Origin: Udaeobacter sp035652195
GTDB lineage: Bacteria > Verrucomicrobiota > Verrucomicrobiia > Chthoniobacterales > UBA10450
NCBI GenBank assembly: GCA_035652195.1
Contig: DASREH010000032.1
Location: forward strand, 1-64,000
DNA length: 64,000 bases
Direction of reading: 5' to 3'
Shown here piece after piece: positions 50,279 through 59,543 of this stretch. The position numbers and the translations under genes were made by a program. A model generated the notes under the pieces. It searched no databases. It saw only the letters and a program-made list of their open reading frames with translations, and was not told the origin of the DNA. The number at the start of each line of letters is the position of its first letter. The stretch's first letter is position 1.

Positions 50279-50850
50279 GGTTCTTCAGTTTTGTTGAAAA
50301 TGTTCATCGCGGAAATGAGGTTATTGTCAATTGCGCATTTTACGGCTTCGGTTGCGCGATCAATCGCCGATCGGACCACGGGTTTCTCCTCTTCAAAGAA
50401 CCGGCTCAATACATAGTCGACCGACCCGGACGGCGGAGCCTCGCCGATCCCTATTCGGAGGCGTGGAATATCTTCAGTGCCAAATTGCACAATAATGGAT
50501 TCCAGACCGTTGTGGCCACCCGATCCTCCGCTGGTGCGCAATCTTAAACGGCCTAGCGGCAATGCAGTATCATCCAAGACAACAAGAATTTCTGCGGGTT
50601 GGATCTTGTAAAACTGCGCCAGTTTCAACACGGCGTAGCCGCTGCGGTTCATATAGGTCATCGGTTTGGCAAGAAATACACTCCCAAACTTCGCTATTAA
50701 TGCGTCCCATTTTGACGACTTTTCCCAAATCGATCCAAACTGCGCAGCAAGCTGATCGACTACCATAAAACCTACATTGTGTCTGGTCGCGGCATATTCC
50801 GGCCCTGGATTTCCCAACCCGGCTACCAGGCGAATCTGCGATTCTTGCAC
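50275..50850 (-). CDS. pth: Peptidyl-tRNA hydrolase
   Basis: This 191-residue enzyme frees tRNA from stalled peptidyl-tRNA. The catalytic His is in TRHNVGFMVVDQLA, with KPMTYMNRSG, VVLDDTALPLGRLRLR and GGSGGHNGLESI containing the other active-site residues. It starts at GTG. It is coupled to rpsF by a 4-base overlap. 132 bases separate it from rplY, with no feature recognised in that gap. Confidence 0.96.
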   Translation of the reverse strand: MQESQIRLVAGLGNPGPEYAATRHNVGFMVVDQLAAQFGSIWEKSSKWDALIAKFGSVFLAKPMTYMNRSGYAVLKLAQFYKIQPAEILVVLDDTALPLGRLRLRTSGGSGGHNGLESIIVQFGTEDIPRLRIGIGEAPPSGSVDYVLSRFFEEEKPVVRSAIDRATEAVKCAIDNNLISAMNIFNKTEEP

Positions 50851-50982
50851 GGGCGACAGCCTTACTCGGTCCGACCGAAGGAAATGAAGGGAATCTGTCG
50901 GCGGAATAAGGATCCGGTTGAAGTAGTCAACAGATGAAAAAGGAACTCTCGATTTCGCTCAAGTTACATGCGAACGACAGTG

Positions 50983-51678
50983 TTACTTCTTTTGCTCTTT
51001 TTCTTTTGCAGCCGGTGCGCCTCCGGTTTCACCTTCTTCCTTCTTCTCGGTGATAACTTCCGGACCCGCAGCCGCAGCAGCCTCCGCCTCAGCGGTGACC
51101 GGTTCCTCTTCGACAACTGGAGCGACCACCGAGAAGGCGGTCAAATCCGCTGGAACCTTTGCGGTGACTCCGGAAGGCATTTGAATATCCCTGACATGAA
51201 TGGCATCGCCGATGTTTAATTGCGAGACGTCTACGACGATTCGATCCGGTAGATCACGAGGCAAACATTCGATGGCCAAAGCCCGGAGACTCTGCTCAAG
51301 CAGTCCGCCGAAAGTCTTAACCCCTACAGGAGTACCGGCTGGTTCCAGAGGAACTTCCGCCTGGATGGTCTCGTCCATGGAAATGGCGTGAAAATCTACG
51401 TGGACAATTTCACCGCCTACCGGGGAATGTTGCACCTCCTGCACGAGCGCCGCGCGATTTGACTTTTCTCCGGCGATTTCGAGATCAACGAGGAAATTCT
51501 CGCCAGAGGCGTGACTCATCATTGCGTTGATATCCCGCGCCGCCACTTGCACAGCCTGCGGCTCTACTTTTCCGCCATAGATGACGGCTGGAATGATTCC
51601 GCGGGCTCGTAGCTTGCGAACAGCCGAGCGCCCGACGCTGGTCCGCGGCTCTGCTTTCAATTTAACCTGTTTTGCCAT
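50983..51678 (-). CDS. rplY: 50S ribosomal protein L25 (Ctc type)
   Basis: This 231-residue 5S rRNA-binding protein has the N-terminal L25 domain (LKAEPRTSVGRSAVRKLRARGIIPAVIYGG) and the C-terminal TL5/CTC domain (LRALAIECLPRDLPDRIVVDVSQLNIGDAIHVRDI). A Glu/Ala/Gly-rich tail of about 45 residues follows. It overlaps the 3' end of prs by 17 bases, and prs-rplY-pth is a widely conserved order. Confidence 0.95.
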   Translation of the reverse strand: MAKQVKLKAEPRTSVGRSAVRKLRARGIIPAVIYGGKVEPQAVQVAARDINAMMSHASGENFLVDLEIAGEKSNRAALVQEVQHSPVGGEIVHVDFHAISMDETIQAEVPLEPAGTPVGVKTFGGLLEQSLRALAIECLPRDLPDRIVVDVSQLNIGDAIHVRDIQMPSGVTAKVPADLTAFSVVAPVVEEEPVTAEAEAAAAAGPEVITEKKEEGETGGAPAAKEKEQKK

Positions 51679-52636
51679 TTGCTTCGTTCTCTATGTTGAA
51701 CAGCGACGAGACTGACTCGTCATTATGAATCCGCTTGATGCCTTCACCGAGGAGCTCGGAAACGCATAGCACCGTGGTTTTGAAACCTTTTACGGCGCGC
51801 ACAGGCGTGCTGTTGGTCGTTACTAATTCCGCAATTTGAGACTTTTGCAAACGCTCGATGGCGATATCCACGAGAACAGCGTGAGAAACACCGGCATAGA
51901 TTTTCTGCGCGCCGCGTTTTTTCACAAGGTCGGCTGCGGAAGTAAGCGTGCCAGCGGTCTCGGTCAGATCGTCGACCAACAGAACATCACGCCCTTCGAC
52001 TTCACCAATAAGGTACAAAGCTTCCGTCTCGGTGGCACTTCGACGTTCCTTGGCGACGATTGCGAGATTAGCACCGAGGGCTTCGGCATAGGCTGAAGCC
52101 ATTTTGAGTCCGCCCAAATCTGGAGAAACCACGGTGGTTTTGCCCGTGAGCTCTTTTCGCAAATACTTGATCAATACGGGAAGCGAATAGAGATGATCCA
52201 CCGGGATGTCGAAGAACCCCTGCACCTGTTGTGCATGCAGATCCATCGTAAGAACGCGGTTTACACCAGAGGCATCCAGCAAATTCGCCACCAGCTTCGC
52301 TGTAATTGGGACTCGCGGTTGGTCCTTTCGATCCTGGCGCGCGTATCCGAAGAATGGAATGACCGCAGTGATTCGATCGGCGCTCGCGCGCCGCGCCGCA
52401 TCCACCATGATCAGCAATTCCATCAGATGCTGATTCGTGGGCGGACAGGTCGGCTGAATGATAAAGACGTCGTGCCCTCGGATATTTTCCTCGATTCTTA
52501 CGTAAGTCTCACCGTCAGGAAACGAGCTGATCGTGGCCCGACCCAGTGGTACACCCACATATGCGCAGATGCGTTCGGCCAGTTCACGATTGGCTGATCC
52601 GCTAAAAATTTTTAATTCCGGTTGGAGCGCGAACAT
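51662..52636 (-). CDS. prs: Ribose-phosphate pyrophosphokinase
   Basis: This 324-residue enzyme makes PRPP from ribose 5-phosphate and ATP for nucleotide, His and Trp synthesis. Markers are FSGSANRELAERI, PFFGYARQDRK, the PRPP synthase signature DLHAQQVQGFFDIPVDHLY, and VSPDLGGLKMA. The PRPP-binding loop reads VDDLTETAGTL, compared with DDMIDTGGT in many enzymes. It is the first gene of the minus-strand unit and is divergent from the desaturase with only 25 bases between starts. Confidence 0.96.
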   Translation of the reverse strand: MFALQPELKIFSGSANRELAERICAYVGVPLGRATISSFPDGETYVRIEENIRGHDVFIIQPTCPPTNQHLMELLIMVDAARRASADRITAVIPFFGYARQDRKDQPRVPITAKLVANLLDASGVNRVLTMDLHAQQVQGFFDIPVDHLYSLPVLIKYLRKELTGKTTVVSPDLGGLKMASAYAEALGANLAIVAKERRSATETEALYLIGEVEGRDVLLVDDLTETAGTLTSAADLVKKRGAQKIYAGVSHAVLVDIAIERLQKSQIAELVTTNSTPVRAVKGFKTTVLCVSELLGEGIKRIHNDESVSSLFNIENEANGKTG

Positions 52637-52661
52637 GGAGGGCTAACTTAGGCGTTTGGCA

Positions 52662-53699
52662 ATGCTCTTGGCAATCTTCAAAACTTGCCAACGGCTTTTC
52701 CATGGCCAAGGTTTGGTGCCTCATTTTCTCAAAATGCGTGCGGAAACGATTCAAGTACAACGGCCGTCAACGAACTCATGGGTGTTCCAACATACGCGTT
52801 GGGATGCCATTCCGGCCTTGGCTGGCTTGTTTCATCTCGGCTATTTCGTTGGCCTGTTTTTTCTTTATCCTCATGCACCGATCTGGCTGATGCTGATTTT
52901 AGGGTTGATCTACTCGCTAATGGTGAATGCGAACATCAACGGGGTGGGGCATAACTTCATTCATAATCCTTTTTTTCGCTCCAGGGCTCTGAACCGCATT
53001 TTCGGCGTCACGCAATCGATCGCTTGTTGCTTCTCGCAGACGATGTACGACGCGGTTCACATGCAGCACCACAAGGGGAATTCCGATCGCCAGGATGAAA
53101 ATGGCGACACGATTGATTGGTTGTCGATTTACCGGCATGGCCACGATGGTGAGCCTGAAGACCCGTGGCGTTACGTATTCCTAAGTTTTTTCCGTGATGA
53201 CGTCGGCGCCATCAGGAAGGAACTTCGCAAACGCAAGAACGGGGATCTTTTTTGGGGAAATCTGGAACTGGCAGCATTCGCCATCACGCTTTTGGTGATG
53301 TTCCTGTTTAACTGGCGATTCGTTATTTTCTATTTTTTGCCGTTCTGGTATCTCGGACACTGCTTTAGTTACCTCAACGGGTACTACCGGCATTATGGAG
53401 CGAATCCGGATAAACCAATTGCCTGGGGCGTCAGCAGCTACGGCAGACTCTACAACTGGTTGTTTTTCTACAACGGTTATCATGCCGAGCACCATTTCAG
53501 GCCCAAGGTCCATTGGACAAAGATGGAAAAATTCCATCAAAGCATCCAAGACCTGCAAAAACAGGAAGGCGTTCGCACGATTAAGCGTGCGCATATGCTT
53601 GGTTTTCTGGACCCCGATTTGCCGAAGCGTCGGCAACACCAATCCCCTTCACGGGATGCGCTGGCCGAACCGCTTCCATTTTCACCTCCCAAATCCTAG
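52662..53699 (+). CDS. Membrane fatty acid desaturase-like protein
   Basis: This protein of up to 345 residues has the three His boxes of membrane di-iron desaturases and hydroxylases: GHNFIH, HMQHH and HAEHH, with hydrophobic pairs of helices between them (FHLGYFVGLFFLY, LILGLIYSLMV, and LAAFAITLLVMFLFNW, FVIFYFLPFWYLG). ATG at 52662 leaves almost no room for a promoter; ATG at 52734 (about 321 residues) is a plausible alternative. It probably introduces a double bond or hydroxyl in acyl chains or another lipid; the substrate is unknown. Its end overlaps the next gene by 4 bases. Confidence 0.88.
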   Translation: MLLAIFKTCQRLFHGQGLVPHFLKMRAETIQVQRPSTNSWVFQHTRWDAIPALAGLFHLGYFVGLFFLYPHAPIWLMLILGLIYSLMVNANINGVGHNFIHNPFFRSRALNRIFGVTQSIACCFSQTMYDAVHMQHHKGNSDRQDENGDTIDWLSIYRHGHDGEPEDPWRYVFLSFFRDDVGAIRKELRKRKNGDLFWGNLELAAFAITLLVMFLFNWRFVIFYFLPFWYLGHCFSYLNGYYRHYGANPDKPIAWGVSSYGRLYNWLFFYNGYHAEHHFRPKVHWTKMEKFHQSIQDLQKQEGVRTIKRAHMLGFLDPDLPKRRQHQSPSRDALAEPLPFSPPKS

Positions 53700-54658
53700 T
53701 GATTTGGGGGCCGTCTGCAGAGTTCTCGCGCTCGTCGTATAGGTTCGCTGATCGACCGACGCGACTTGACCTGACGCGTGAGTTCATGTCGCACTCGCGC
53801 GACGACTGGTCCCCAGTCTCCGGCAGTTGTTTGCCGAAACAATCGCATGGAGGGATACCAGGGGGAGTCGGTTCTCTTCAACATCCATCGCCAGTCGCAA
53901 TCCGAGTGCAGCAAGACCCATGTCGGAACGGCCATGGCACCGGCCAAATGAGCGGGCATGCTGTCGATGGTGATCATCAAGTCCAGTCCGGCCATCGTTC
54001 GCGCCGCTTCGTAAACGTCGTCATTCCCTGAGTCGATTCCGAAATTTGAAGGTCGACGCAGCAACTCGCTTCCGCGTTGCAGAATGTGCAGAGCGACTCC
54101 GCGGATCTGATCGAAGTCAGCGAAGTATTGGACGGGCAAGCTGCGCCGTGGGTCCCAGTCGCTTCCGCACCACACCAAACCGACCCTGAAGTTCGGGGTA
54201 GAAGAAAATTTTCGCGGTGTTATGTCAATGTACGGAATTTCCGCGGGGATCGTTGCAAGGTTCGTCCGAAAGAAATGCGGGAGTTCAGTTAAATCGATGA
54301 CCACATCGTACTTCTCGTGGGCGACCGTTTTTTCGCGCGTGGTCAGGCAGTCGATTCCGTCTACATGTTCCAGAAGCTTCACAATAGGGGCCTGAGCCTG
54401 CACGAGAACAGACCGCGCAATGCGTCGCAGCAACGGCACGTAGCGAATAAACTGCAACGTATCGCCCAATCCGTAGCAGCACCTGACCAGAACACGTTTT
54501 CCGTCAAGTGGTTCGCCGCCCCAGTTGGAGTTCCTGAAACCATTCGCCCCGACAAAATTACTTCGGGCAAGCAACGCCTGGTCGCTAATTTGCCATGCAG
54601 CTTCAAAATCGGCCCGGCGCACGCACTCTCGCCACGCTGTCGCTAACGCCTCAGACAT
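53696..54658 (-). CDS. Glycosyltransferase family 9-like protein
   Basis: This 320-residue protein has RVLVRCCYGLGDTLQFIRYVPLLRRI at the start of a Rossmann-like first half and, in the second half, FRVGLVWCGSDWDPRRSLP and LMITIDSMPAHLAGAMAVPTWVLLHSDCDWRWM. This is the heptosyltransferase/GT9-like pattern often found downstream of TPR domains in larger proteins. The first 35 residues are helical, possibly a TPR remnant. It probably transfers a sugar in envelope or protein glycosylation; donor and acceptor are unknown. Confidence 0.75.
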   Translation of the reverse strand: MSEALATAWRECVRRADFEAAWQISDQALLARSNFVGANGFRNSNWGGEPLDGKRVLVRCCYGLGDTLQFIRYVPLLRRIARSVLVQAQAPIVKLLEHVDGIDCLTTREKTVAHEKYDVVIDLTELPHFFRTNLATIPAEIPYIDITPRKFSSTPNFRVGLVWCGSDWDPRRSLPVQYFADFDQIRGVALHILQRGSELLRRPSNFGIDSGNDDVYEAARTMAGLDLMITIDSMPAHLAGAMAVPTWVLLHSDCDWRWMLKRTDSPWYPSMRLFRQTTAGDWGPVVARVRHELTRQVKSRRSISEPIRRARELCRRPPNH

Positions 54659-54701
54659 CCCACAGAGGAACGCTGTTAGTTCCGGCTTTGGATCCGCAGA
54701 A

Positions 54702-54989
54702 TTACTGACGCGCGAATCCAGCGCGCAGTTTTTCTTTCTTAGCTTCGCATTCTTCCTGCAAACGACTTATTTCAGAGGCCAGTTGCCTTTCCAATGATTG
54801 CACTTCGTCCAAGTTTCCGGGGCCCTGTGCTTTGCGGATCTGATCTTTCAAGAATAGTTCTTTCTCAGCAATTTTGGCGCGATAAACAGATTCCACTTCC
54901 GCGATCTCTTTCTTCTGTTGTTCGCTGAGCGAAATGGACGGTGACGATTTTTCCAGTCGTTCCATTGCTAGCTCGTAAGCAGATTTCAT
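54702..54989 (-). CDS. Small coiled-coil protein, unknown function
   Basis: This 95-residue protein is almost wholly helical and charged (ISLSEQQKKEIAEVESVYRAK, VQSLERQLASEISRLQEECEAKKEKL), predicting a coiled coil. No signal peptide or domain is recognised. It lies upstream of the GT9-like gene on the same strand and is divergent from the HAD gene, 79 bases away. Confidence 0.7.
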   Translation of the reverse strand: MKSAYELAMERLEKSSPSISLSEQQKKEIAEVESVYRAKIAEKELFLKDQIRKAQGPGNLDEVQSLERQLASEISRLQEECEAKKEKLRAGFARQ

Positions 54990-55068
54990 GGTGGTTTGTG
55001 GTTGCCAATGACAATGATGTTTCTAATCGACGCATTGCATGTCGGAAATCAATTCCTAAGTTAATTCG

Positions 55069-55857
55069 ATGTCTACCCGGATCCGATTGCTTAGTACTGA
55101 TTTCGACGGGACGCTGGTTTCCCACCTGGGCGAGCCGGCGCTGGATCGGCATTGCATGGAATTGATTCGCGATTTGCAAGATGCCGGCGCAACCTGGGCC
55201 ATCAACACCGGACGCTCCGTTGATCTGCTCGAGTCCGGCCTGCTTGACTTCGAATTCCAAGTCAGACCGGATTTCATCCTGACCACGGAGCGAGATGTCT
55301 TTAGGCCTGGCGGCAACGGAGAACGATGGGAACCGTTTGGCGATTGGAACGATCGCTGTGCGCGCGATCATGCCGAGTTATTTTCTTCAGCGCAACCGGT
55401 CCTCGCGGAAGTAGTCGATTACATCACTAAACAAACGAAGGCTCGCCTGATCTATGATTCCGACCGACTCGAAGGTCTCGCGGCGCAAAGTGAAGACGAA
55501 ATGCAACAGATCGCCGACTTTATCGATCAAGCACGAACCACACATCCAAAGTTCGATTACCAACGAAATGGTATTTACCTCCGCTTTTGCCACAGCGATT
55601 ATCACAAGGGTGCGGCGCTCGCCGAATTGGCCCGCCTGATCGAAGTCCCGCGCGAGAACATCTTCGCCGCCGGCGATCACCACAATGATATTTCGATGTT
55701 GGATGGAAAAGTCGCCGCGATGGCATCCTGCCCGGCGAACGCGATTCCGGATGTGCAAACTGCGGTGCGAAACGCAGGCGGTTACGTGGCTCAGCAACAG
55801 CATGGAGCCGGCGTCCACGAGGCGCTGTTGTACTTCGTCCGTCAGCTGAAGAATTAA
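55069..55857 (+). CDS. HAD-superfamily phosphatase (Cof/sucrose-phosphatase-like)
   Basis: This 262-residue protein has HAD motif I as STDFDGTLV (nucleophile and acid Asp), motif II as INTGRS, a cap domain, a Lys in HKGAALAELARLIEVP, and motif IV as AAGDHHNDISML. This layout is the type IIB (Cof) class, hydrolysing sugar phosphates or similar small phosphoesters. It stands alone; a short hairpin CCCAAT/ATTGGG (55889-55906) follows it. Confidence 0.88.
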   Translation: MSTRIRLLSTDFDGTLVSHLGEPALDRHCMELIRDLQDAGATWAINTGRSVDLLESGLLDFEFQVRPDFILTTERDVFRPGGNGERWEPFGDWNDRCARDHAELFSSAQPVLAEVVDYITKQTKARLIYDSDRLEGLAAQSEDEMQQIADFIDQARTTHPKFDYQRNGIYLRFCHSDYHKGAALAELARLIEVPRENIFAAGDHHNDISMLDGKVAAMASCPANAIPDVQTAVRNAGGYVAQQQHGAGVHEALLYFVRQLKN

Positions 55858-55888
55858 ATGGTTAAACTCTTAGAAAGAGACTGACCAA

Positions 55889-55906
55889 CCCAATTGAAGT
55901 ATTGGG
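55889..55906. terminator. Weak hairpin between convergent genes
   Basis: CCCAAT (55889-55894) and ATTGGG (55901-55906) form a 6-bp stem with a 6-base loop in the 73-base gap between the HAD gene and the membrane protein gene. A pyrimidine-rich stretch follows on the plus strand. It could help end transcription from the HAD side but is weak. Confidence 0.3.
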
Positions 55907-55930
55907 CGTGTCCTTTTGTCGCTTTCGATT

Positions 55931-56665
55931 TTAACTTTTCAACTTCGCAGTTGCTAACGCGAGCGGCGCATCCGCTTCAAGTTTGCCTGCAAAGCGATTT
56001 GTCATGTAGGTGAGAAGCAACACCCAAAAGGTCAGCGCCAGCCCGAACAATGGAAATTGAAGCGCCAGTGGCAGCGAGTAGATAATTGCCATCAGTGGAA
56101 TCCAGACTGCCCACGTGGCGAGTAATGTCGGGATGATTTTGTCGCGATAATGGCGCCACGTAAACAGATCACGAACCGGTTGCAACGAGATGCCGCTGTT
56201 TTTCCATTCATAGGTCAGCACGCCGAAGGGCGCCGCAAAAAAGGGGTTATAGCCAAATTGGTCTACGCAGATTTTCGCCACCACCACAGGCGCGGTGGCA
56301 ACGTCACCAAACCAGCCTGCTTGAGTTCGATACAATAGGTCGACAAGCGCTCCATCGAGTCCCCACACAGGTATGGTAAAGAATAGATTCCGAAGATTTC
56401 GGCGATTCGGTCGCCCTTGTTGAAAGAAAAGTATCAAAAACAACTCCGGGATCAAAGCTCCTGCTGTCACCGAAGCGATGACAACAAACAAAATGCCGTG
56501 CGTTTGCTTCAATTCGGCCAGTCGCGAAAGGATCGCGAAAACTCTGTGGCTAGTGTAAAAACCGACCAGCAACGCCAGCATCAATGCCTGAATAACCAGC
56601 GCCGGCAAAGCATTTGCACGTGCGGCCTCCCAGCCCAAAGTGAGTGGTGAGCGCGTTCTGTGCAT
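55931..56665 (-). CDS. Mpv17/PMP22-like membrane protein
   Basis: This 244-residue protein has five to six hydrophobic helices. The second half (VAKICVDQFGYNPFFAAPFGVL, then TLLATWAVWIPLMAIIYSLPLALQFPLFGLALTFWVLLLTY) matches the Mpv17/PMP22 pattern K-x5-DQ-x4-P followed by W-x2-W-P-x10-P. That family is mostly known from eukaryotic mitochondria and peroxisomes, where the role is debated (channel-like). Here it is a probable inner-membrane protein of unknown function. The next gene on the strand is a small lipoprotein. Confidence 0.7.
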   Translation of the reverse strand: MHRTRSPLTLGWEAARANALPALVIQALMLALLVGFYTSHRVFAILSRLAELKQTHGILFVVIASVTAGALIPELFLILFFQQGRPNRRNLRNLFFTIPVWGLDGALVDLLYRTQAGWFGDVATAPVVVAKICVDQFGYNPFFAAPFGVLTYEWKNSGISLQPVRDLFTWRHYRDKIIPTLLATWAVWIPLMAIIYSLPLALQFPLFGLALTFWVLLLTYMTNRFAGKLEADAPLALATAKLKS

Positions 56666-56788
56666 GCTGGCGAGTTTTCTCCGCGCTTCTTCGCTATCAA
56701 GCAGAATCTCTGTTTTGAGAATGCTTGCGGACCGACGTCAGGTTATTTTTCTGGTAAGAAGTTCGGGAAGACGCGGCTCGCCGCTTAA

Positions 56789-56995
56789 TTACCAATGAAC
56801 GCTTCCGCTGGCTCCAGGGGCGCCTGGAGTAAAACTTCCCTCATCTTTTAATTTCTCGCCGGGCACAGGCGTACCAGATGCAGCAGTTTCAGAAACTGAG
56901 TCGCTGCTCATCGAATCCTGAGATGTTGCACACGCAGATAGCATCGTTGTGACCAGCAGAAGCAGAAGAGTGCGCTTAGTAAGACGTTTCCTCAC
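56789..56995 (-). CDS. Small lipoprotein, unknown function
   Basis: A 68-residue precursor starting at GTG. It has Arg/Lys, a hydrophobic stretch LLLLLVTTML and a lipobox LSAC, so it should be lipidated. The mature part, about 48 residues, is Ser/Gly/Pro-rich and probably unstructured (VSETAASGTPVPGEKL). It is divergent from rlmN and upstream of the Mpv17-like gene. Confidence 0.7.
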   Translation of the reverse strand: MRKRLTKRTLLLLLVTTMLSACATSQDSMSSDSVSETAASGTPVPGEKLKDEGSFTPGAPGASGSVHW

Positions 56996-57056
56996 CTCCG
57001 CGAACGTACCTTTCCATCTGTTTGATGCAAGCCGCCGTGTCCGATAGATTTTTCAA

Positions 57057-58145
57057 GTGAAGCCCGCCGATAAGACCGATCTCAAATCGCTTCTTTTGAA
57101 AGAGCTTCACGAACAGCTGTGCAATGCGGGAGAACCCTCGTATCGCGCCGCACAGATTGTTGACTGGCTTTACAAAAAAAGAGTCCAGACGATTGGCAAA
57201 ATGACCAATTTACCGGCCCCGTTGCGCAATTGGCTCGAAGAAAACTTTTCACTGAACAAGATAGAGATCGTACGAACAGTCGGCGCCCGTGACACGACCC
57301 GAAAATTTCTTCTTCGTCTGTCAGACGGAGATTTGATCGAATCGGTTATGATTCCCGCTTCGCCGGCCCTTTACGGTGCAAGAGCGGATCGTCGCACGAT
57401 TTGTGTCTCGACTCAGGTGGGCTGCGCGTATGGCTGCAAATTTTGCGCCAGCGGTTTGGAAGGTTTCTCTCGCAATCTCCGCGCAAGCGAAATCGTCAAC
57501 CAGCTGATCGCAGTGGAGAACGCGACTGGTGAAAAAATCGACAATATCGTTTTCATGGGAATGGGCGAGCCGCTTGCCAATTTGGAGAACGTCATCCGCG
57601 CGATTCGGATCATTAACGCACAGTGGGGACTTGGCATTGGCGCGCGTCACATTACGATTTCAACCAGCGGGCTGGCACCGCAGATCCGAAAACTGGCTGA
57701 AGAACCGTTGCAGTTCCGCCTGGCTGTTTCCCTGCATGGCGCCTCTGACGAAGTGCGAAACCAAATCATGCCAATCAACCGCCGTTACAACATTGAGACA
57801 CTTCTCTCGGCTTGCAATTACTATACTGTTCGTAAAAAACAGCGCCTTACGTTCGAATACATTCTGATTGCAAATGTGAACGATTCAGACGAGCAGGCGC
57901 GTCTACTTTCTCATCATGCCCGCCGTCTTGCGGCAAAAGTGAATCTCATTCCCTACAACAACGTGAGAGGTCTGCCCTGGATCCGTCCCTCGGAAAAGCG
58001 TCAGGAGCATTTTCTTTCGATCGTGCGGGCGGCAGGCAATCCTGTGACCTTACGTCGGGAGAAAGGCCATGATATTGACGCAGCGTGTGGACAATTGCGG
58101 TTGCAAACGGAACGCGAAGAGCGCGCCCGAACGGTGTCGCCATGA
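57057..58145 (+). CDS. rlmN: 23S rRNA/tRNA adenine-C2 methyltransferase RlmN
   Basis: This 362-residue radical SAM enzyme methylates A2503 of 23S rRNA and A37 of some tRNAs. CX3CX2C is in VGCAYGCKFCASGLEGF, with the first methyl-carrying Cys region TICVSTQ and the second in DIDAACGQLR. GMGEPLANLENVI, TISTSGLAP and AVSLHGASDEVRNQIMPINRRY are typical. The N-terminal YRAAQIVDWLYKKRVQTIGKMTNLP is standard. It starts at GTG. It is a solitary gene here. Confidence 0.96.
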   Translation: MKPADKTDLKSLLLKELHEQLCNAGEPSYRAAQIVDWLYKKRVQTIGKMTNLPAPLRNWLEENFSLNKIEIVRTVGARDTTRKFLLRLSDGDLIESVMIPASPALYGARADRRTICVSTQVGCAYGCKFCASGLEGFSRNLRASEIVNQLIAVENATGEKIDNIVFMGMGEPLANLENVIRAIRIINAQWGLGIGARHITISTSGLAPQIRKLAEEPLQFRLAVSLHGASDEVRNQIMPINRRYNIETLLSACNYYTVRKKQRLTFEYILIANVNDSDEQARLLSHHARRLAAKVNLIPYNNVRGLPWIRPSEKRQEHFLSIVRAAGNPVTLRREKGHDIDAACGQLRLQTEREERARTVSP

Positions 58146-58231
58146 TGTCTGGCTGAAGTCGAGGGCTTACCGGGGACTGACCCTATCAAAAAACTTTGCG
58201 CGCGAAGTCAACGTCGCGTTTAGTTTCTGAT

Positions 58232-58903
58232 ATGGCCGGCTACGAGGGCGAGCCCGAACGCGCATGGGACGAGTACCAGTGGGAACTTTTCCTCCAGCAA
58301 CAGGAGAGCAAGGCGGAAAAGTACATGCAATTATTGGAAGATTACCTGGATGATCCGCAGCGCGACGAAATCATAGCACGCGAGATGGGCTGGACCCAGG
58401 TGTTGGAATCGAGAAATTGGACCGATGAATTTGATCTGATTCCGGATGACGACCTGGCCGAATCGGATGATTCCGACGTTGACGAGGCGGCCACATCTGC
58501 AGCCGCCCTCGAGGGGCATGACCTTTATCGTGCTGCCTTCGCCCTGACGATCTGGATCGATCACCTGTTCGATAGAAACGCTTCGCTTCCGAATGAGCCT
58601 GCCGCTGTAAAGCTGGCCACGCAAGCAGCGCTGGCCAATGCAAAGCTGGCTGCCGCATTGAGCAGCGACAGTTTAAGCGAAATCGGGATGACCATCGCTT
58701 ACCTGAAGCGTGCTCTAAAAGCCATCACGATGTCCATGGACGCGGCTGTGCAACTCCGGAAAATCGCTGGTCTGGTAAGCCGGTCCCAGTATGCGGTCCT
58801 TCGACAGCGCCTTTTTCATGTGCGCGACGGTATCGTCACTCTGATGGGCGAGTACCGCGGCGAGTGGCGACGCCGGTTTGGGCCCGAGAGTTTTCGCGGT
58901 TGA
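58232..58903 (+). CDS. Hypothetical protein with acidic N-terminal half
   Basis: This 223-residue soluble protein is not recognised. Its first half is acidic with several Trp (AWDEYQWELFLQQQESKAEKYM), and 78-90 is almost all Asp/Glu/Ser. The second half is Ala-rich and helical (LYRAAFALTIWIDHLFDRN, VQLRKIAGLVSRSQYAVLRQRLFHVRDG), perhaps a helical bundle. ATG at 58232 is preferred over an upstream TTG/GTG region. It lies 28 bases before the sigma factor gene and may be co-transcribed with it. Confidence 0.65.
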   Translation: MAGYEGEPERAWDEYQWELFLQQQESKAEKYMQLLEDYLDDPQRDEIIAREMGWTQVLESRNWTDEFDLIPDDDLAESDDSDVDEAATSAAALEGHDLYRAAFALTIWIDHLFDRNASLPNEPAAVKLATQAALANAKLAAALSSDSLSEIGMTIAYLKRALKAITMSMDAAVQLRKIAGLVSRSQYAVLRQRLFHVRDGIVTLMGEYRGEWRRRFGPESFRG

Positions 58904-58931
58904 ATGAAATAAGGCCAGCTCCCGTCCAACT

Positions 58932-59543
58932 ATGCAAACGGAAGCGACTCCGGCTCAGGCCGATGTGTCGGACTTGGATCTGGTGACACGATGCCAGGCC
59001 GGCGACACGGAAGCATTCGACGAGCTGGTGAGTCGCTATCGAACACGAGTATTTGGCATGATTTACAACATGGTTCATAGCGAGCAGGACGCTTGGGATC
59101 TGGCTCAGGACAGCTTCGTTAAAGCATGGAAATCGATTAAGCGGTTCCGCGGGCGCTCAACGTTCTACACCTGGGTTTACCGAATCGTCATGAACGTGAC
59201 CATTGATTGGCTCCGTAAAAAACAAATCAAAGGCGGTGACGCCGAATTCGACGATGCAATCCAACTGAGAGAAGTCGAGCCTGCATCCAAGACCGTTCCA
59301 AAATCTGGAGCGTTGCCACACGAGAGAATGGAACAGAGCGAAATCCGCGCCCGCATCGACAAAGCAATTGCGCAGCTTTCACCGGAGCAAAAAGCCGTGA
59401 TTTTGATGAAAGAAATCGAGGAGATGCAGTATCACGAAATCGCGGAAACGCTCGGCTGTTCGATAGGCACGGTAATGTCGCGCTTGTTTTATGCCCGTAA
59501 GAAATTGCAAAACCTGCTCAAAGACGTTTATGAAAACATTTGA
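58932..59543 (+). CDS. ECF sigma factor (RpoE-like)
   Basis: This 203-residue sigma-70 family protein has region 2 at about 20-95 (FDELVSRYRTRVFGMIYNMVHSEQDAWDLAQDSFVKAWKSI, FYTWVYRIVMNVTIDWLRKK) and region 4 at about 140-198 (LSPEQKAVILMKEIEEMQYHEIAETLGCSIGTVMSRLFYARKKL). It overlaps the next gene, a membrane anti-sigma-like protein, by 14 bases, so an RpoE-RseA type switch responding to envelope signals is likely. Confidence 0.94.
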   Translation: MQTEATPAQADVSDLDLVTRCQAGDTEAFDELVSRYRTRVFGMIYNMVHSEQDAWDLAQDSFVKAWKSIKRFRGRSTFYTWVYRIVMNVTIDWLRKKQIKGGDAEFDDAIQLREVEPASKTVPKSGALPHERMEQSEIRARIDKAIAQLSPEQKAVILMKEIEEMQYHEIAETLGCSIGTVMSRLFYARKKLQNLLKDVYENI

